Assembly: GCF_008011855.1 (NCBI RefSeq)
Contig: NZ_VOUX01000033.1
Coordinates: forward strand, 62,001 to 126,000
Length of the DNA: 64,000 nucleotides
Direction: 5' to 3'
DNA from: Serratia bockelmannii
GTDB lineage: Bacteria > Pseudomonadota > Gammaproteobacteria > Enterobacterales > Enterobacteriaceae
Part shown: positions 1-8,103 of the stretch, in pieces
Layout of the letters: each line of letters begins with the position of its first letter
Numbering within the stretch: the stretch's first letter is position 1
The notes under the pieces: model-generated
Databases searched by the model: none
Told to the model about the DNA's origin: nothing
Seen by the model: only the letters and a program-made list of their open reading frames with translations
Position numbers and translations under genes: made by a program

Positions 1-1332
1 CAGAACCAGATCAAACTTGGGCGGCGCATAGCGTCTTGGCAGGGTGTTAACCTGCGCACTGCCAAGATTTAGCTCGTTGCTTTTGCGATGTTGGCAGACG
101 AACATGATTTGAAAAATGGGGTGGAACTTGCCGCGCGTGGGCTTGAGTTGTTCAACCAGGTAAGAGAAGGGCAATCCCTGATGTTTGAAAGCGCGCGCAA
201 ATTTATTGGCGTTCTTTTGCAGCAGCGCGGTGAAACTGTCGTCGCCAGTGATGATAAATTGGTGAGCGATCGTGTTGACGAAGCTGCCAACGGCGTCGTT
301 TAACGTCGGCTCGTTCCTGTTGGCGATCGGGCTACCGATGACCACGCGATCCGTCGCCGATTCTCTGGCAATCAGTAACGCGAAGGCGGAGTGCAACAGC
401 GTAAACAGCGTCGTACCGTTATGTTTGGCTAACTGGGCCAGGGCCGGCTGCAGTTCGTTCGTCAGCGATGTTCTGACGATATTCTGTGTTTTGCCTGCCG
501 CGGTGATGGCGATATCGTATTCAAGCGCGTGTTTTTCCGGCGCACCATCCAGTTCATCGCGCCAAAACGCCATGCTGTCATCGACATTGGCGACGGCGAG
601 GAAAGGGTCTTCAAGATAGCGGAAAAACGCCTGACCGTTGTCATAATGCCAATGCTCTTCGTACGCTTGATAGTCACGGCTCAGTTCATCCACCAGCAAA
701 TTGGCCGTCCAGCCGTCGACCACGCAATGGTGGAAGGTCAAGAACAGATAGTGGTGCTGCGCGCTCTTTCTCAAGATCCGGCAGCGCAGGGGATACTCAG
801 CCGCGAGGTCAAACGGAATCGTACACTGGGCGTTAAGCGCCGCCAGCATATTTTCTTGCTGCTCTTCACTGTTCAGCCTGCTGATGTCCTCGAGGCTGTG
901 TTCGAAAATGGTTTCATCAGGATGCACGATGTCAACGGTGATGGCTTCACCGTCTAGCCGGTAGCGGCCGCAAAGCGCACCGTGCCGCTTGAGCAGTTTT
1001 TTCAACGCGGCGAGCAAACGCTCGGGTTCAAAGGGCCCCAGGATCTCTTTAGCGATCGGAATGTTATACAGCGGGCTGTTCTTGGTGAAGTTTTCATACA
1101 GCCACAGGTATTGGCCCGCGTAGTGATTGACGGTGTAACAAGGCTTCTCGCCGGTGTGCCGCTCTGAATTGTCTGGCGTACAGACAGATAAAAATGCGGT
1201 AATGTCTTCCTGCACCGCACTGAGTGCGGCGGCGTCAACATGCTCGATGGTTTGGCGTCGAGGCGACAGCTCGCCGAATTTTGCTCCCTGTTTCGCCATT
1301 TCCATCAGATTGATCAAGCCGATGACGCTCAT
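1..1332 (-). CDS. Non-ribosomal peptide synthetase, N-terminal condensation domain (partial, runs off left edge)
   Basis: My own minus-strand translation gives 444 open codons with no stop before base 1, so the gene is cut by the window. Residues about 70-444 form a condensation domain that would join an upstream carrier-bound acyl or peptidyl group to the next amino acid. The catalytic HHCVVDG motif is at 201-207, IGSPIANR at 332-339 and VGSFVNT at 348-354. Residues 1-50 are short and amphipathic, and resemble TubC-type N-terminal docking domains (inference). The ATG at 1332-1330 overlaps the stop of the preceding NRPS gene (TGA, 1334-1332), so the two are probably translationally coupled. 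Later adenylation and carrier domains, if present, lie outside the window. Certain as NRPS; product unknown. Confidence 0.93.
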   Translation of the reverse strand, partial: MSVIGLINLMEMAKQGAKFGELSPRRQTIEHVDAAALSAVQEDITAFLSVCTPDNSERHTGEKPCYTVNHYAGQYLWLYENFTKNSPLYNIPIAKEILGPFEPERLLAALKKLLKRHGALCGRYRLDGEAITVDIVHPDETIFEHSLEDISRLNSEEQQENMLAALNAQCTIPFDLAAEYPLRCRILRKSAQHHYLFLTFHHCVVDGWTANLLVDELSRDYQAYEEHWHYDNGQAFFRYLEDPFLAVANVDDSMAFWRDELDGAPEKHALEYDIAITAAGKTQNIVRTSLTNELQPALAQLAKHNGTTLFTLLHSAFALLIARESATDRVVIGSPIANRNEPTLNDAVGSFVNTIAHQFIITGDDSFTALLQKNANKFARAFKHQGLPFSYLVEQLKPTRGKFHPIFQIMFVCQHRKSNELNLGSAQVNTLPRRYAPPKFDLVL

Positions 1333-4300
1333 CAGTGCGCTCCTTCCATGTTGACGTCGATAGTTTTCGCTGTTCGACCGCTTTTATTCGGGCGTTTGCC
1401 GCTGTGGGCGGAAATCAAATTCAGCCAATGCGCTAAGCTACACAACTGCACTCCCGGGTTTCTCCGCTGCGCCATTGTGAAGGCGGCGCGATGGTCGATA
1501 TTCTCGCCATCATCGAAACCGAAGATCCTCAGTACGCAGCCGTTCAATCGCTCATTGGCCGTATCGAACCGAATGTGCGGGAAATAACCCAGCCGCGCAG
1601 AGAGGGCTATCAACTCTGTAACACCGGCGTCGACGGCTTGGCGGCGCGCATCGACTTTATGCAGCAACAGTAGTCGCTCATGCCGGAAATCGCGTAGCAG
1701 GCCTTGCGTGAGTTTGGCTCCGCCGGCCGTATCATGCATAAAGATCATGTGGTTAACTCGGCCGGGCAGGGTGTGCAGCAGGGCCGAAAGTGCATCGAGC
1801 CAACTGGCATATTGAGTGGTTTCGTTCGGTACGTTGAATATGGCCGCGTTCAGCGACCATTCAGCAGGCAACGGCAGCGCCTGCGGTGACAGAATGTCCA
1901 CACCGCGTTTGTCGGCGAGGGCGGCCAATAAAAGCCGTTCATCTGTGCCTTCGGGAGATTGAATAAACAGCCTGCTGCTGGTCGGCGCCTCGGTTGATAG
2001 ACAGCGGCCGATAGCGCAACGGATGTCCAGATGCTGCGGATCCAGACCATAGCGTGCATGGGCCAACTGCGTCAGGTGTCGGCAGAAATCGGCGAGTCTT
2101 GGATGTTCAAGAATGTCGCTCAGGTTCAGATCCAACCGACAGTGGGCGTTAAGCACGTTAATGATTTTTATGGCCTGCAGGGACTCGCCGCCGAGCGTGA
2201 AGAAGTCACCATCGTCACTGCCCAGCGTCGCCAGCCAAACTTCATGCACCAGGGTGTTGAATGTCGTCGAACGCAACTCCCGTGTGGGTTCAGGCATCCG
2301 GGATTGTCTCTCCAGGGTGCGATAATCAATCTTGCCGTTAGCCAGTTTGACCAGCGGCGTTGGATGATGCACGAAGCGCTGAGGAATATGGGCATTGGGC
2401 AGTTCGCCGTACAGTGTGCGGCGCATTGCCTCACTGAGCGGCTGCCGGCTGTGATAATGCGCGTACAGTTCCGTTCCCGCGTCGCCGCTTTTGGCCAGTA
2501 CGGCAATCTCGACAATGGAGGGCAAGCGGGCCAGACAGCTTTCTATCTCACCCATATTGACGCGCTGCCCGGCGATTTTCGCTTCACGAATTTTGCGGCC
2601 AAGGAACACCAACTGCCCATCTTGGCGCTGGCAGGCGATATCGCCGGTACGAAAGGCGGGCATGAGATGGCCGTTGGCCTCAAGGGTGACGAACTTTTCC
2701 GCGCTCAGCGTTGGCTGATGCCAATATCCCAGGCCGACGGTCGCTCCGGCTATCAGTAATTCGCCGCTGCAGCCGAGCGGCAACGGCCTGAGATCCTCGC
2801 CGACGATCGCCGTGTATATACCATCCAGCGGTGTGCCTATCGTCACGGCGGCGCCATCGTTTTTGATTTCTGCGACCGTCGCCACCACGGTTGTTTCGGT
2901 TGGGCCGTAGGAGTTGAATAACTTCCTGCCTTTGGGGTAGTGCGCGAACCAGCGTTCTTTGGCTCGCGGTGAAAGGCTTTCGCCGCCGATGATAACGGTA
3001 GTGACGGCCGGCGGTAGCGTCTGTTCACCGCCGGAGGCGAACAGCATTTCATTAAAGTAGGCGGTCGGCAGATCCAACAGGCTGATGTGATGATCGTCGC
3101 AGAATGTGAAGAAAGCGGCAAAGCTGTGCTTGACGGTCTCGGGGGCGATACACAGGTGGGCGCCGGCCCCCAGCGTCATGAAAATTTCTTCGATGCAGGC
3201 ATCGAAATGCAAGGGCGCAAATTGCAACACGCGTTCGTGCGGTTGAATGCCATAGCATTTTATCGCCGCATCGACAAAAACGTTGAGAGCATGTCGGGCG
3301 CCTATCACGCCTTTAGGCATTCCCGTCGAACCGGAGGTAAACATGATATAGCTGGTACCGACCGGGAACGCCGGCGCCTCAGTCGATGTTTGCCGGCGAA
3401 ACACGGTGAAGTGTGCGAAATCCGTCGGCATATTGAGTGTCGATGCGCGCCAATGCGCCAATGCGCCAGGCTCGGAATGAACGGAGGGACGCGTGCGATC
3501 GGTAATCAGGATAGCGTCGCTAAACTGTTCAAGCAGTTGACGGTAAGCCGCTCCATCCCCTTTGGCATTCAGGTTGACGAAGGGCATTTTCAATTGCAAC
3601 GCAGCAAGCATGCAGATGATGGCCTCCGGCCCTTGCGGCAAGTCGAGCAACAGTACGGTATGTGCGGCGCGAACGGGAGCCAGGACATCGGCCAGCGCAC
3701 GCCACTGCTGCTGCAAAACGGCATAAGACAGCGTTCTGAGCGATGACGAAGCGTGTTCAGGCGTGAGGATCGCCGTGCGTTGCGGCGCTTGAACGACGGC
3801 ACGATCGATACGCTGCATGATATCGACCACGTTGTCGTTGGCTGTTTTACCCAGCAGCGAGAGCGGGAAACGTTGTCGCAATGCCGCGACGGAAAGATTT
3901 TCCGGATCGTCGTACAGCAAGGTGCACAAGGTCTGTATCCCCTGGCTGTGCCGCACCAGACTGGCCGCATCGTAAAGCCCTGAGTCGGCATCGATCTCCA
4001 GCCGCAGCGTTTGGTTATCGAGATCGGGACGCATGTTGAAGACCAGATCCTGCGCGCCTCCTGAGCGTAAGTTACGGATTTCACTACGCTGAGCGGGAGA
4101 GAATGAGGCTGCCGCTTCAAAGGGAATGATATTGACCACGATGTTGAACAACGGCGAGCGGCTGGCGACGCTCCTCAGACTTTTTATCTCTTCGTAACGA
4201 AACGCTTGATGTTTCTTGAGTTGCTTGAGCGCGTGTTCAATGGTTTGCGCCAACTGTCGGCATGAAGCGGTGTCCTCAATATCGAGAGTCAAAGGAACAA

Positions 4301-5138
4301 CGTTGGTCTTGCAGGTTAGCGCCTGCCTCGACAGGGCGTCTGTTCGCGCCATCATAGGGACGCCGATCGTTTGCTGCTTCTCGCCGGTACATAGGTACAA
4401 ATACGCCATCACCGCTACAAAAGTGCGCGCCAGCCAGGAAGGATGTTCGGTTTGCAGCGCAAGGCGCTCGGCAGGATAGGGCAACGACGTCACATGGCGG
4501 ATGGTCTGTCCCGAGGGAATATTGGCGCAGGCTAATGTCATCGGGTCTGGCAGTGAGGCGCTGGCCGCTTGCCAAAAATGTCGGTCTGCTTGATAGGCGG
4601 CTGACTGTTTATACTCAGATTCAGCCCTGAGCAAGGCATCGATCGCCGGTACGTCTTGCGGTTGTTGTGTCTGGTCTCGGTAGGCCTGCGCCACTTGATG
4701 GATCAGCAAATAAGTGCCGTAACCATCAAGCAGCAGATGGTGGCTGCAGAAATACCACAGAAAGCGTTTCTCACCCAGCCTGATGATTTTTTGTCTGAAT
4801 AACGGCGCTGCGTTCAGCGAGAAGGGGCGCTTAGCATCCGCTTCCATTAATTCGATAGCGGTGGCCATATCGTTGGCGCTCTGCGAAAGATCTACCCATT
4901 CCACTGAGATATTGGCGGTGACGGAATATTGATAAGGCGTGCCGTTATTCTCATCAAACAGAACGTGCAGCGTAGGGGTTTGGCTGATGACACGATGAAT
5001 AGCACGTTTCATTCTTGCGATATCGAGAGTGTGATTTATTTCGACATATTCCGCGATATTATAGCTCGATTTATCATCGCCGATCTTGGTGCCATAGTAA
5101 AATCCTGCCTGTGAATCCAGTAATTGATGTTTGCTCAT
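1332..5138 (-). CDS. Non-ribosomal peptide synthetase, C-A-PCP plus unassigned C-terminal domain
   Basis: A 1268-residue NRPS module. The condensation domain covers 1-430 with HHLLLDG at 133-139. The adenylation domain covers about 440-945, with the core A3 motif near 597-610, FNSYGPTET at 741-749 and the A10 lysine (NGK) at 936. The peptidyl carrier covers about 950-1025 with phosphopantetheine Ser986 in GGESL. Aligning by memory to the GrsA pocket gives the ten-residue code D-A-E-D-I-G-S-V-V-K. Two extra acidic residues (Glu650, Asp689) would suit a cationic substrate, but I cannot match it to a known amino acid. Residues 1030-1268 match nothing I recognise and lack thioesterase, epimerase or reductase signatures. 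The gene starts 17 bases after the acyltransferase gene, with AGGGATGAGG before the ATG, so it belongs to the microcin operon. Confidence 0.93.
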   Translation of the reverse strand: MSKHQLLDSQAGFYYGTKIGDDKSSYNIAEYVEINHTLDIARMKRAIHRVISQTPTLHVLFDENNGTPYQYSVTANISVEWVDLSQSANDMATAIELMEADAKRPFSLNAAPLFRQKIIRLGEKRFLWYFCSHHLLLDGYGTYLLIHQVAQAYRDQTQQPQDVPAIDALLRAESEYKQSAAYQADRHFWQAASASLPDPMTLACANIPSGQTIRHVTSLPYPAERLALQTEHPSWLARTFVAVMAYLYLCTGEKQQTIGVPMMARTDALSRQALTCKTNVVPLTLDIEDTASCRQLAQTIEHALKQLKKHQAFRYEEIKSLRSVASRSPLFNIVVNIIPFEAAASFSPAQRSEIRNLRSGGAQDLVFNMRPDLDNQTLRLEIDADSGLYDAASLVRHSQGIQTLCTLLYDDPENLSVAALRQRFPLSLLGKTANDNVVDIMQRIDRAVVQAPQRTAILTPEHASSSLRTLSYAVLQQQWRALADVLAPVRAAHTVLLLDLPQGPEAIICMLAALQLKMPFVNLNAKGDGAAYRQLLEQFSDAILITDRTRPSVHSEPGALAHWRASTLNMPTDFAHFTVFRRQTSTEAPAFPVGTSYIMFTSGSTGMPKGVIGARHALNVFVDAAIKCYGIQPHERVLQFAPLHFDACIEEIFMTLGAGAHLCIAPETVKHSFAAFFTFCDDHHISLLDLPTAYFNEMLFASGGEQTLPPAVTTVIIGGESLSPRAKERWFAHYPKGRKLFNSYGPTETTVVATVAEIKNDGAAVTIGTPLDGIYTAIVGEDLRPLPLGCSGELLIAGATVGLGYWHQPTLSAEKFVTLEANGHLMPAFRTGDIACQRQDGQLVFLGRKIREAKIAGQRVNMGEIESCLARLPSIVEIAVLAKSGDAGTELYAHYHSRQPLSEAMRRTLYGELPNAHIPQRFVHHPTPLVKLANGKIDYRTLERQSRMPEPTRELRSTTFNTLVHEVWLATLGSDDGDFFTLGGESLQAIKIINVLNAHCRLDLNLSDILEHPRLADFCRHLTQLAHARYGLDPQHLDIRCAIGRCLSTEAPTSSRLFIQSPEGTDERLLLAALADKRGVDILSPQALPLPAEWSLNAAIFNVPNETTQYASWLDALSALLHTLPGRVNHMIFMHDTAGGAKLTQGLLRDFRHERLLLLHKVDARRQAVDAGVTELIALSARLGYFPHIRFDTANERLNGCVLRIFGFDDGENIDHRAAFTMAQRRNPGVQLCSLAHWLNLISAHSGKRPNKSGRTAKTIDVNMEGAH

Positions 5139-5155
5139 TGCCTCATCCCTGACAA

Positions 5156-5605
5156 TTATTTTTCTTTATTTTTTACAGTCATCAGTCTGCCCGTTCGGCG
5201 GGAGCGCCACACAACCGTGCGGCGTTCTACGATGGGGTGAACTCTTTTAAGGTGTTCCAAACATAAATGCGCGCTGCCTGGCTTGCAGCAAAAATCTAAA
5301 ATACACAGCGTACCGCCCTCATCCCATTCTGAGTTATGGAGAAGAAACTGCGGATCGTTAATAAATCGACTCAGCGTCTCATCTTTCAGGTAGGCCCAGG
5401 TTATATACCCTATCGGGTTATCCAAATGGTCGAATAATATTTTAAATTGGTTTTGATTAATCGCTTCCTGAGTCCATAGCTGCAACGTTTTTATATGGTA
5501 CAAACTGTAATTTTTATTCATCAACATACAGTTAACGGCGAAGCCCAGGCTCTCGTATTGACTGAACCTACTTTTACCCTGCTGGTTTTCTTTGATAAAA
5601 CTCAC
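5156..5605 (-). CDS. mceI: HlyC-family acyltransferase, MceI/MchD-like microcin maturation protein
   Basis: 149 residues, the usual size of toxin-activating lysine acyltransferases. The stretch from about 65 to 107 (PIGYITWAYL, then DPQFL, then a WDEGGTLCILDF core) follows the HlyC pattern PVAYCSWANL...GDRKWFIDW, including the Asp in the LDF position. In microcin E492 and H47 loci the same family (MceI, MchD) works with MceJ/MchC to couple a catecholate siderophore to the microcin C-terminus. Its place next to a microcin precursor makes that role far likelier than RTX-toxin activation. By hand alignment the HlyC catalytic His23 position appears to hold Tyr, with His a few residues on; this needs a proper alignment. 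The start is GTG with GAGG eight bases upstream. It follows the MceJ-like gene by 18 bases. Confidence 0.82.
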   Translation of the reverse strand: MSFIKENQQGKSRFSQYESLGFAVNCMLMNKNYSLYHIKTLQLWTQEAINQNQFKILFDHLDNPIGYITWAYLKDETLSRFINDPQFLLHNSEWDEGGTLCILDFCCKPGSAHLCLEHLKRVHPIVERRTVVWRSRRTGRLMTVKNKEK

Positions 5606-5623
5606 GAAATATCCTCAGCGTTG

Positions 5624-7150
5624 TTATTGTAATACGTTGATCGCCTGGCGCTCGAAACGGTCGAGATAGGTTTGCAATTGTTCGGTGATCTCGCTGACTT
5701 CGCCGCGCCAGCCAGAAATTTCTTGAAAAATCACTTCACGGCGCATGAACGTGCGGGAACCCAACCTTCTGGTGACGGTCTGCTTCATCGCCAGTTGTAA
5801 TCCGGCGGAGGTTTGAGCTGCTGATGTTTCCTGAAGGTATTGCGCGTATAACCGACGGAACGCCAGAGAAAATCTCTCCTCCGCGGTCGTACCCTGTTGT
5901 TCGGCGGGAACCCTTACGGGTGCGTCGATGAGCCGGTGCAATAGGGCAATCGCCGGATGAGCATTCCCCAGGCCAATACCTTGTCGACGGGTAAAGACGC
6001 CGGGAGCCAAATCGAACATTTTTTGCAAGCGTTCGCCTAAGGCGAACCACTCGGCGGTGAGAGGCAGGCGTTGTAAAAATGCAGGGTCAAAACCCGCCAT
6101 ACCGAGATTATCCAGCAGGCAGGCTCGTTTATAGGCCATGTTGAAGGCCGCACCGATGCCTTGGTGCGCTGCCGCGAGAAATGCCGGGCCGAATTGATGC
6201 TTGGCTAAATAAAAAGCGAGATCTTGCAAGCCTCTCAGCAACAAAGGGGCGTCTTCATTGAGCTTGTTGTGTTGAATGTAGCTGCGCCCGGAATCGCGAC
6301 GTTCTGCGGGAAAAACACTGCGAACACCATGAAAGTCCAGCAGCCTACCGGCCATATCGCAATTGGAGGGTGAGGTCATCATCACCAAATGCCGGGTGCG
6401 GCAGTACGCGATCTGCGTCGCGAGACGCCGGGCAAGCTCGCAGAGCCCGTAGAATGCTTGTTCTTCCTGGGGCAATGCCAACCAGCTTGCGGCGTCAAAC
6501 TCCGGGGGACGAGGTAGAAAAGCCGGTGCGGTGACAATCAGCTTTTCGACCCGCTGAATATCCGAAGGCTGCCTTTGCATCGCATCATGAGGATGATAGT
6601 AGGGTGCGCGGCAAAAATGTGCAGGGCGCACGACGGGCTCACGCACCAGCAACGCCTTACGGTTATGGGGACTTCTCGCCGATTCAGGAGAAATGGCGGC
6701 TAAGGGGCTATCGGTCACCAAGATCGCTTTATTGGGCACGGCACCGTAAGGCAGCAGTTTGGCCATGACGTTCCCCCATAATGCCTCCAATACTGCGCCG
6801 GTCATCGTCAACTCGCCATCGACATGCTTTGCCCCTTGACCGACTAACGCATTAGCCCCAATACCTTTAACCTGCCAACGCCCATCAAAGCCACAGCGTG
6901 CTCCGCCGCCGTTGCGCGAAATAGCGCCGCCGCCATAACGTTCGGCGAAAAAGACTTTTTCATCGTTTAAGCGCGGCGTACCATCATCAAAAATAGCATG
7001 GCGATTATTTTCTTCGATGAGATAGCTGGTCTCTTTTTTCAGTTCGTCTTGTTCAGCAGGGCTTAATGCATTGTGCCAGAGTAATTGAGAACCTGTCTTT
7101 TTTGCGACGAAAGGGATCAAGCTTTCGTGAAGCATGGCGAGTTTTGTCAT
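5624..7150 (-). CDS. mceJ: MceJ/MchC-like microcin maturation protein
   Basis: A 508-residue soluble protein, with no signal peptide or membrane segment. I do not recognise a catalytic motif. Its size and its place between a class IIb microcin precursor and an HlyC-family protein match MceJ of microcin E492 and MchC of microcin H47. These form a two-protein complex with MceI/MchD that attaches the siderophore to the C-terminal residue of the precursor. A Gly-rich segment near residues 72-84 (YGGGAISRNGGGAR), followed by GIGANALVGQG, could be a nucleotide- or substrate-binding loop (inference). There is no clear Shine-Dalgarno before the ATG at 7150, so it may depend on readthrough from the precursor gene 78 bases upstream. 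The role is assigned mostly by context. Confidence 0.7.
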   Translation of the reverse strand: MTKLAMLHESLIPFVAKKTGSQLLWHNALSPAEQDELKKETSYLIEENNRHAIFDDGTPRLNDEKVFFAERYGGGAISRNGGGARCGFDGRWQVKGIGANALVGQGAKHVDGELTMTGAVLEALWGNVMAKLLPYGAVPNKAILVTDSPLAAISPESARSPHNRKALLVREPVVRPAHFCRAPYYHPHDAMQRQPSDIQRVEKLIVTAPAFLPRPPEFDAASWLALPQEEQAFYGLCELARRLATQIAYCRTRHLVMMTSPSNCDMAGRLLDFHGVRSVFPAERRDSGRSYIQHNKLNEDAPLLLRGLQDLAFYLAKHQFGPAFLAAAHQGIGAAFNMAYKRACLLDNLGMAGFDPAFLQRLPLTAEWFALGERLQKMFDLAPGVFTRRQGIGLGNAHPAIALLHRLIDAPVRVPAEQQGTTAEERFSLAFRRLYAQYLQETSAAQTSAGLQLAMKQTVTRRLGSRTFMRREVIFQEISGWRGEVSEITEQLQTYLDRFERQAINVLQ

Positions 7151-7228
7151 TTTTTAATCGTTATTTTTATTGGTGCAGAGTAAGTTAAATCCCGGCCTTA
7201 TTGCACAAGGAATAATAAGACTGTTTTT

Positions 7229-7516
7229 TTAATTTGATGAATCCGGTGTTGAAAGTGAAGACGAAGGTGAAGGGCGGCCACCGCCACTGCCATTCCAGGT
7301 TGGGCCCATAGGAACCTGTGGAATAGCAACGTTAACCGGCATGTGTGGTGCGGCTTGAATAGCTATTTCCGTCCCGACGCCCACGGCTAAGGATACGGGG
7401 GTGGGTAATTTCGCTATTGTGCTCAGGCTACCGACAATGAGCGAAGTCGGATTATAAGAATCGTTGCCGTCAGAACCGTTAATACATGACAATTCAACTT
7501 CCGTTAAGGCTCTCAT
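7229..7516 (-). CDS. Class IIb (siderophore-type) microcin precursor
   Basis: A 95-residue peptide. Residues 1-15 form a short leader (MRALTEVELSCINGS) of the double-glycine type cut by C39-peptidase ABC exporters, leaving an 80-residue mature peptide starting DGND. The leader and DGND junction resemble microcin M as I remember it. The segment PVNVAIP...MGPTWNGSGGG closely parallels microcin E492 (PVNVPIP...GPSWNGSGSG). The middle is hydrophobic and small-residue rich, as expected for a membrane-active bacteriocin. The tail is Ser-rich as in siderophore microcins but ends Ser-Ser-Asn instead of Ser, the residue that normally carries the siderophore. The ATG lies in an ATGA overlap with the immunity gene, with AAGGAG seven bases upstream. 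No exporter gene lies within the window. Confidence 0.88.
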   Translation of the reverse strand: MRALTEVELSCINGSDGNDSYNPTSLIVGSLSTIAKLPTPVSLAVGVGTEIAIQAAPHMPVNVAIPQVPMGPTWNGSGGGRPSPSSSLSTPDSSN

Positions 7517-7803
7517 TTAAACTCCTTCTTGCGAGAGGTGATAGATAAAACAAGCGAAAAAATAATCGCCATCGGCAAACCATAACTGGCCGTGGTTTTA
7601 AGGGCGGCCGTATCCAAAAGGATCGCCTGGCGCTGCAGGCAGTAGTCTAAAAATACGGCAAGGGGAAATATCAAGAACAGCATAACGATGTGGTACGTGC
7701 GCACGCCTTTTTTCTTCGCGTTTTTATAGATCGCACTGATAATGAGGATGAAAATGACAATAAGAACTATTTCCGTTATAAGATACAATTTGATTAGCTC
7801 CAT
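7513..7803 (-). CDS. Microcin immunity protein, small inner-membrane protein
   Basis: 96 residues with three hydrophobic segments (about 5-25, 39-56 and 72-89) separated by Lys/Arg-rich loops, giving a small polytopic inner-membrane protein. Its size and layout match class IIb microcin immunity proteins such as MceB (about 95 residues). They sit directly beside the precursor gene and protect the producer's membrane. It is the first gene of the operon, and its stop codon overlaps the ATG of the precursor (ATGA), so immunity would be made before the toxin. No strong Shine-Dalgarno precedes its ATG at 7803. Function is inferred from context and topology; sequence similarity is not clear by eye. 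Confidence 0.8.
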   Translation of the reverse strand: MELIKLYLITEIVLIVIFILIISAIYKNAKKKGVRTYHIVMLFLIFPLAVFLDYCLQRQAILLDTAALKTTASYGLPMAIIFSLVLSITSRKKEFK

Positions 7804-8103
7804 TAATCAAAATTTACATCAAGTTACATTGGGTAACCTGATAAGTCAACAGGGTATTTTATGATTCCTCTTTATTTATCATAGTATTGAATTAATTAAT
7901 CATAAAATGATTACCTTTTGTGACTATGTGTCGATGATGAAAAATAAAGATGTCAAAGAAGCGTTTGGCCGCGGTCGGCGAGGCGGTTAACTTCTAATCA
8001 CTTGTTTTTGCTCAAACTGCCAACTGCGCCTAAGCTAGGTGATGACTCTGAGGGAGCCATTCCCCGAGACCTTATTCCGTGAACATGGAGGAGTTTCGAT
8101 TTG
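7804..8103. other. Divergent intergenic region between the microcin operon and dcp
   Basis: About 300 bases without a gene. The half next to the microcin operon is very AT-rich (7860-7930 especially), unlike the GC-rich dcp side. It must hold the promoters of both divergent units. A TTGCTC/TAAGCT pair spaced 17 bases near 8007-8035 could serve dcp. An 11-of-19 match to the Fur consensus at 7903-7921 is no better than expected in AT-rich DNA. Confidence 0.5.
7821..7849 (-). promoter_or_regulatory. Candidate promoter of the microcin operon
   Basis: On the minus strand a TTGACT -35 box (7849-7844) lies 17 bases before a weak -10 candidate TAACTT (7826-7821). This would start transcription about ten bases before the immunity ATG. 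The -35 is good and the -10 is poor, so this is tentative. Confidence 0.3.

Noticed and set aside
5156-5605. RTX-toxin activator (HlyC) role for the acyltransferase
   Set aside because: No RTX pore-forming toxin gene is adjacent. The flanking microcin precursor and MceJ-like gene fit the MceI/MchD role much better.
7903-7921. Fur-box-like sequence upstream of the microcin operon
   Set aside because: Only 11 of 19 positions match and the region is very AT-rich, so chance is likely; iron control of the operon remains plausible but is not shown.
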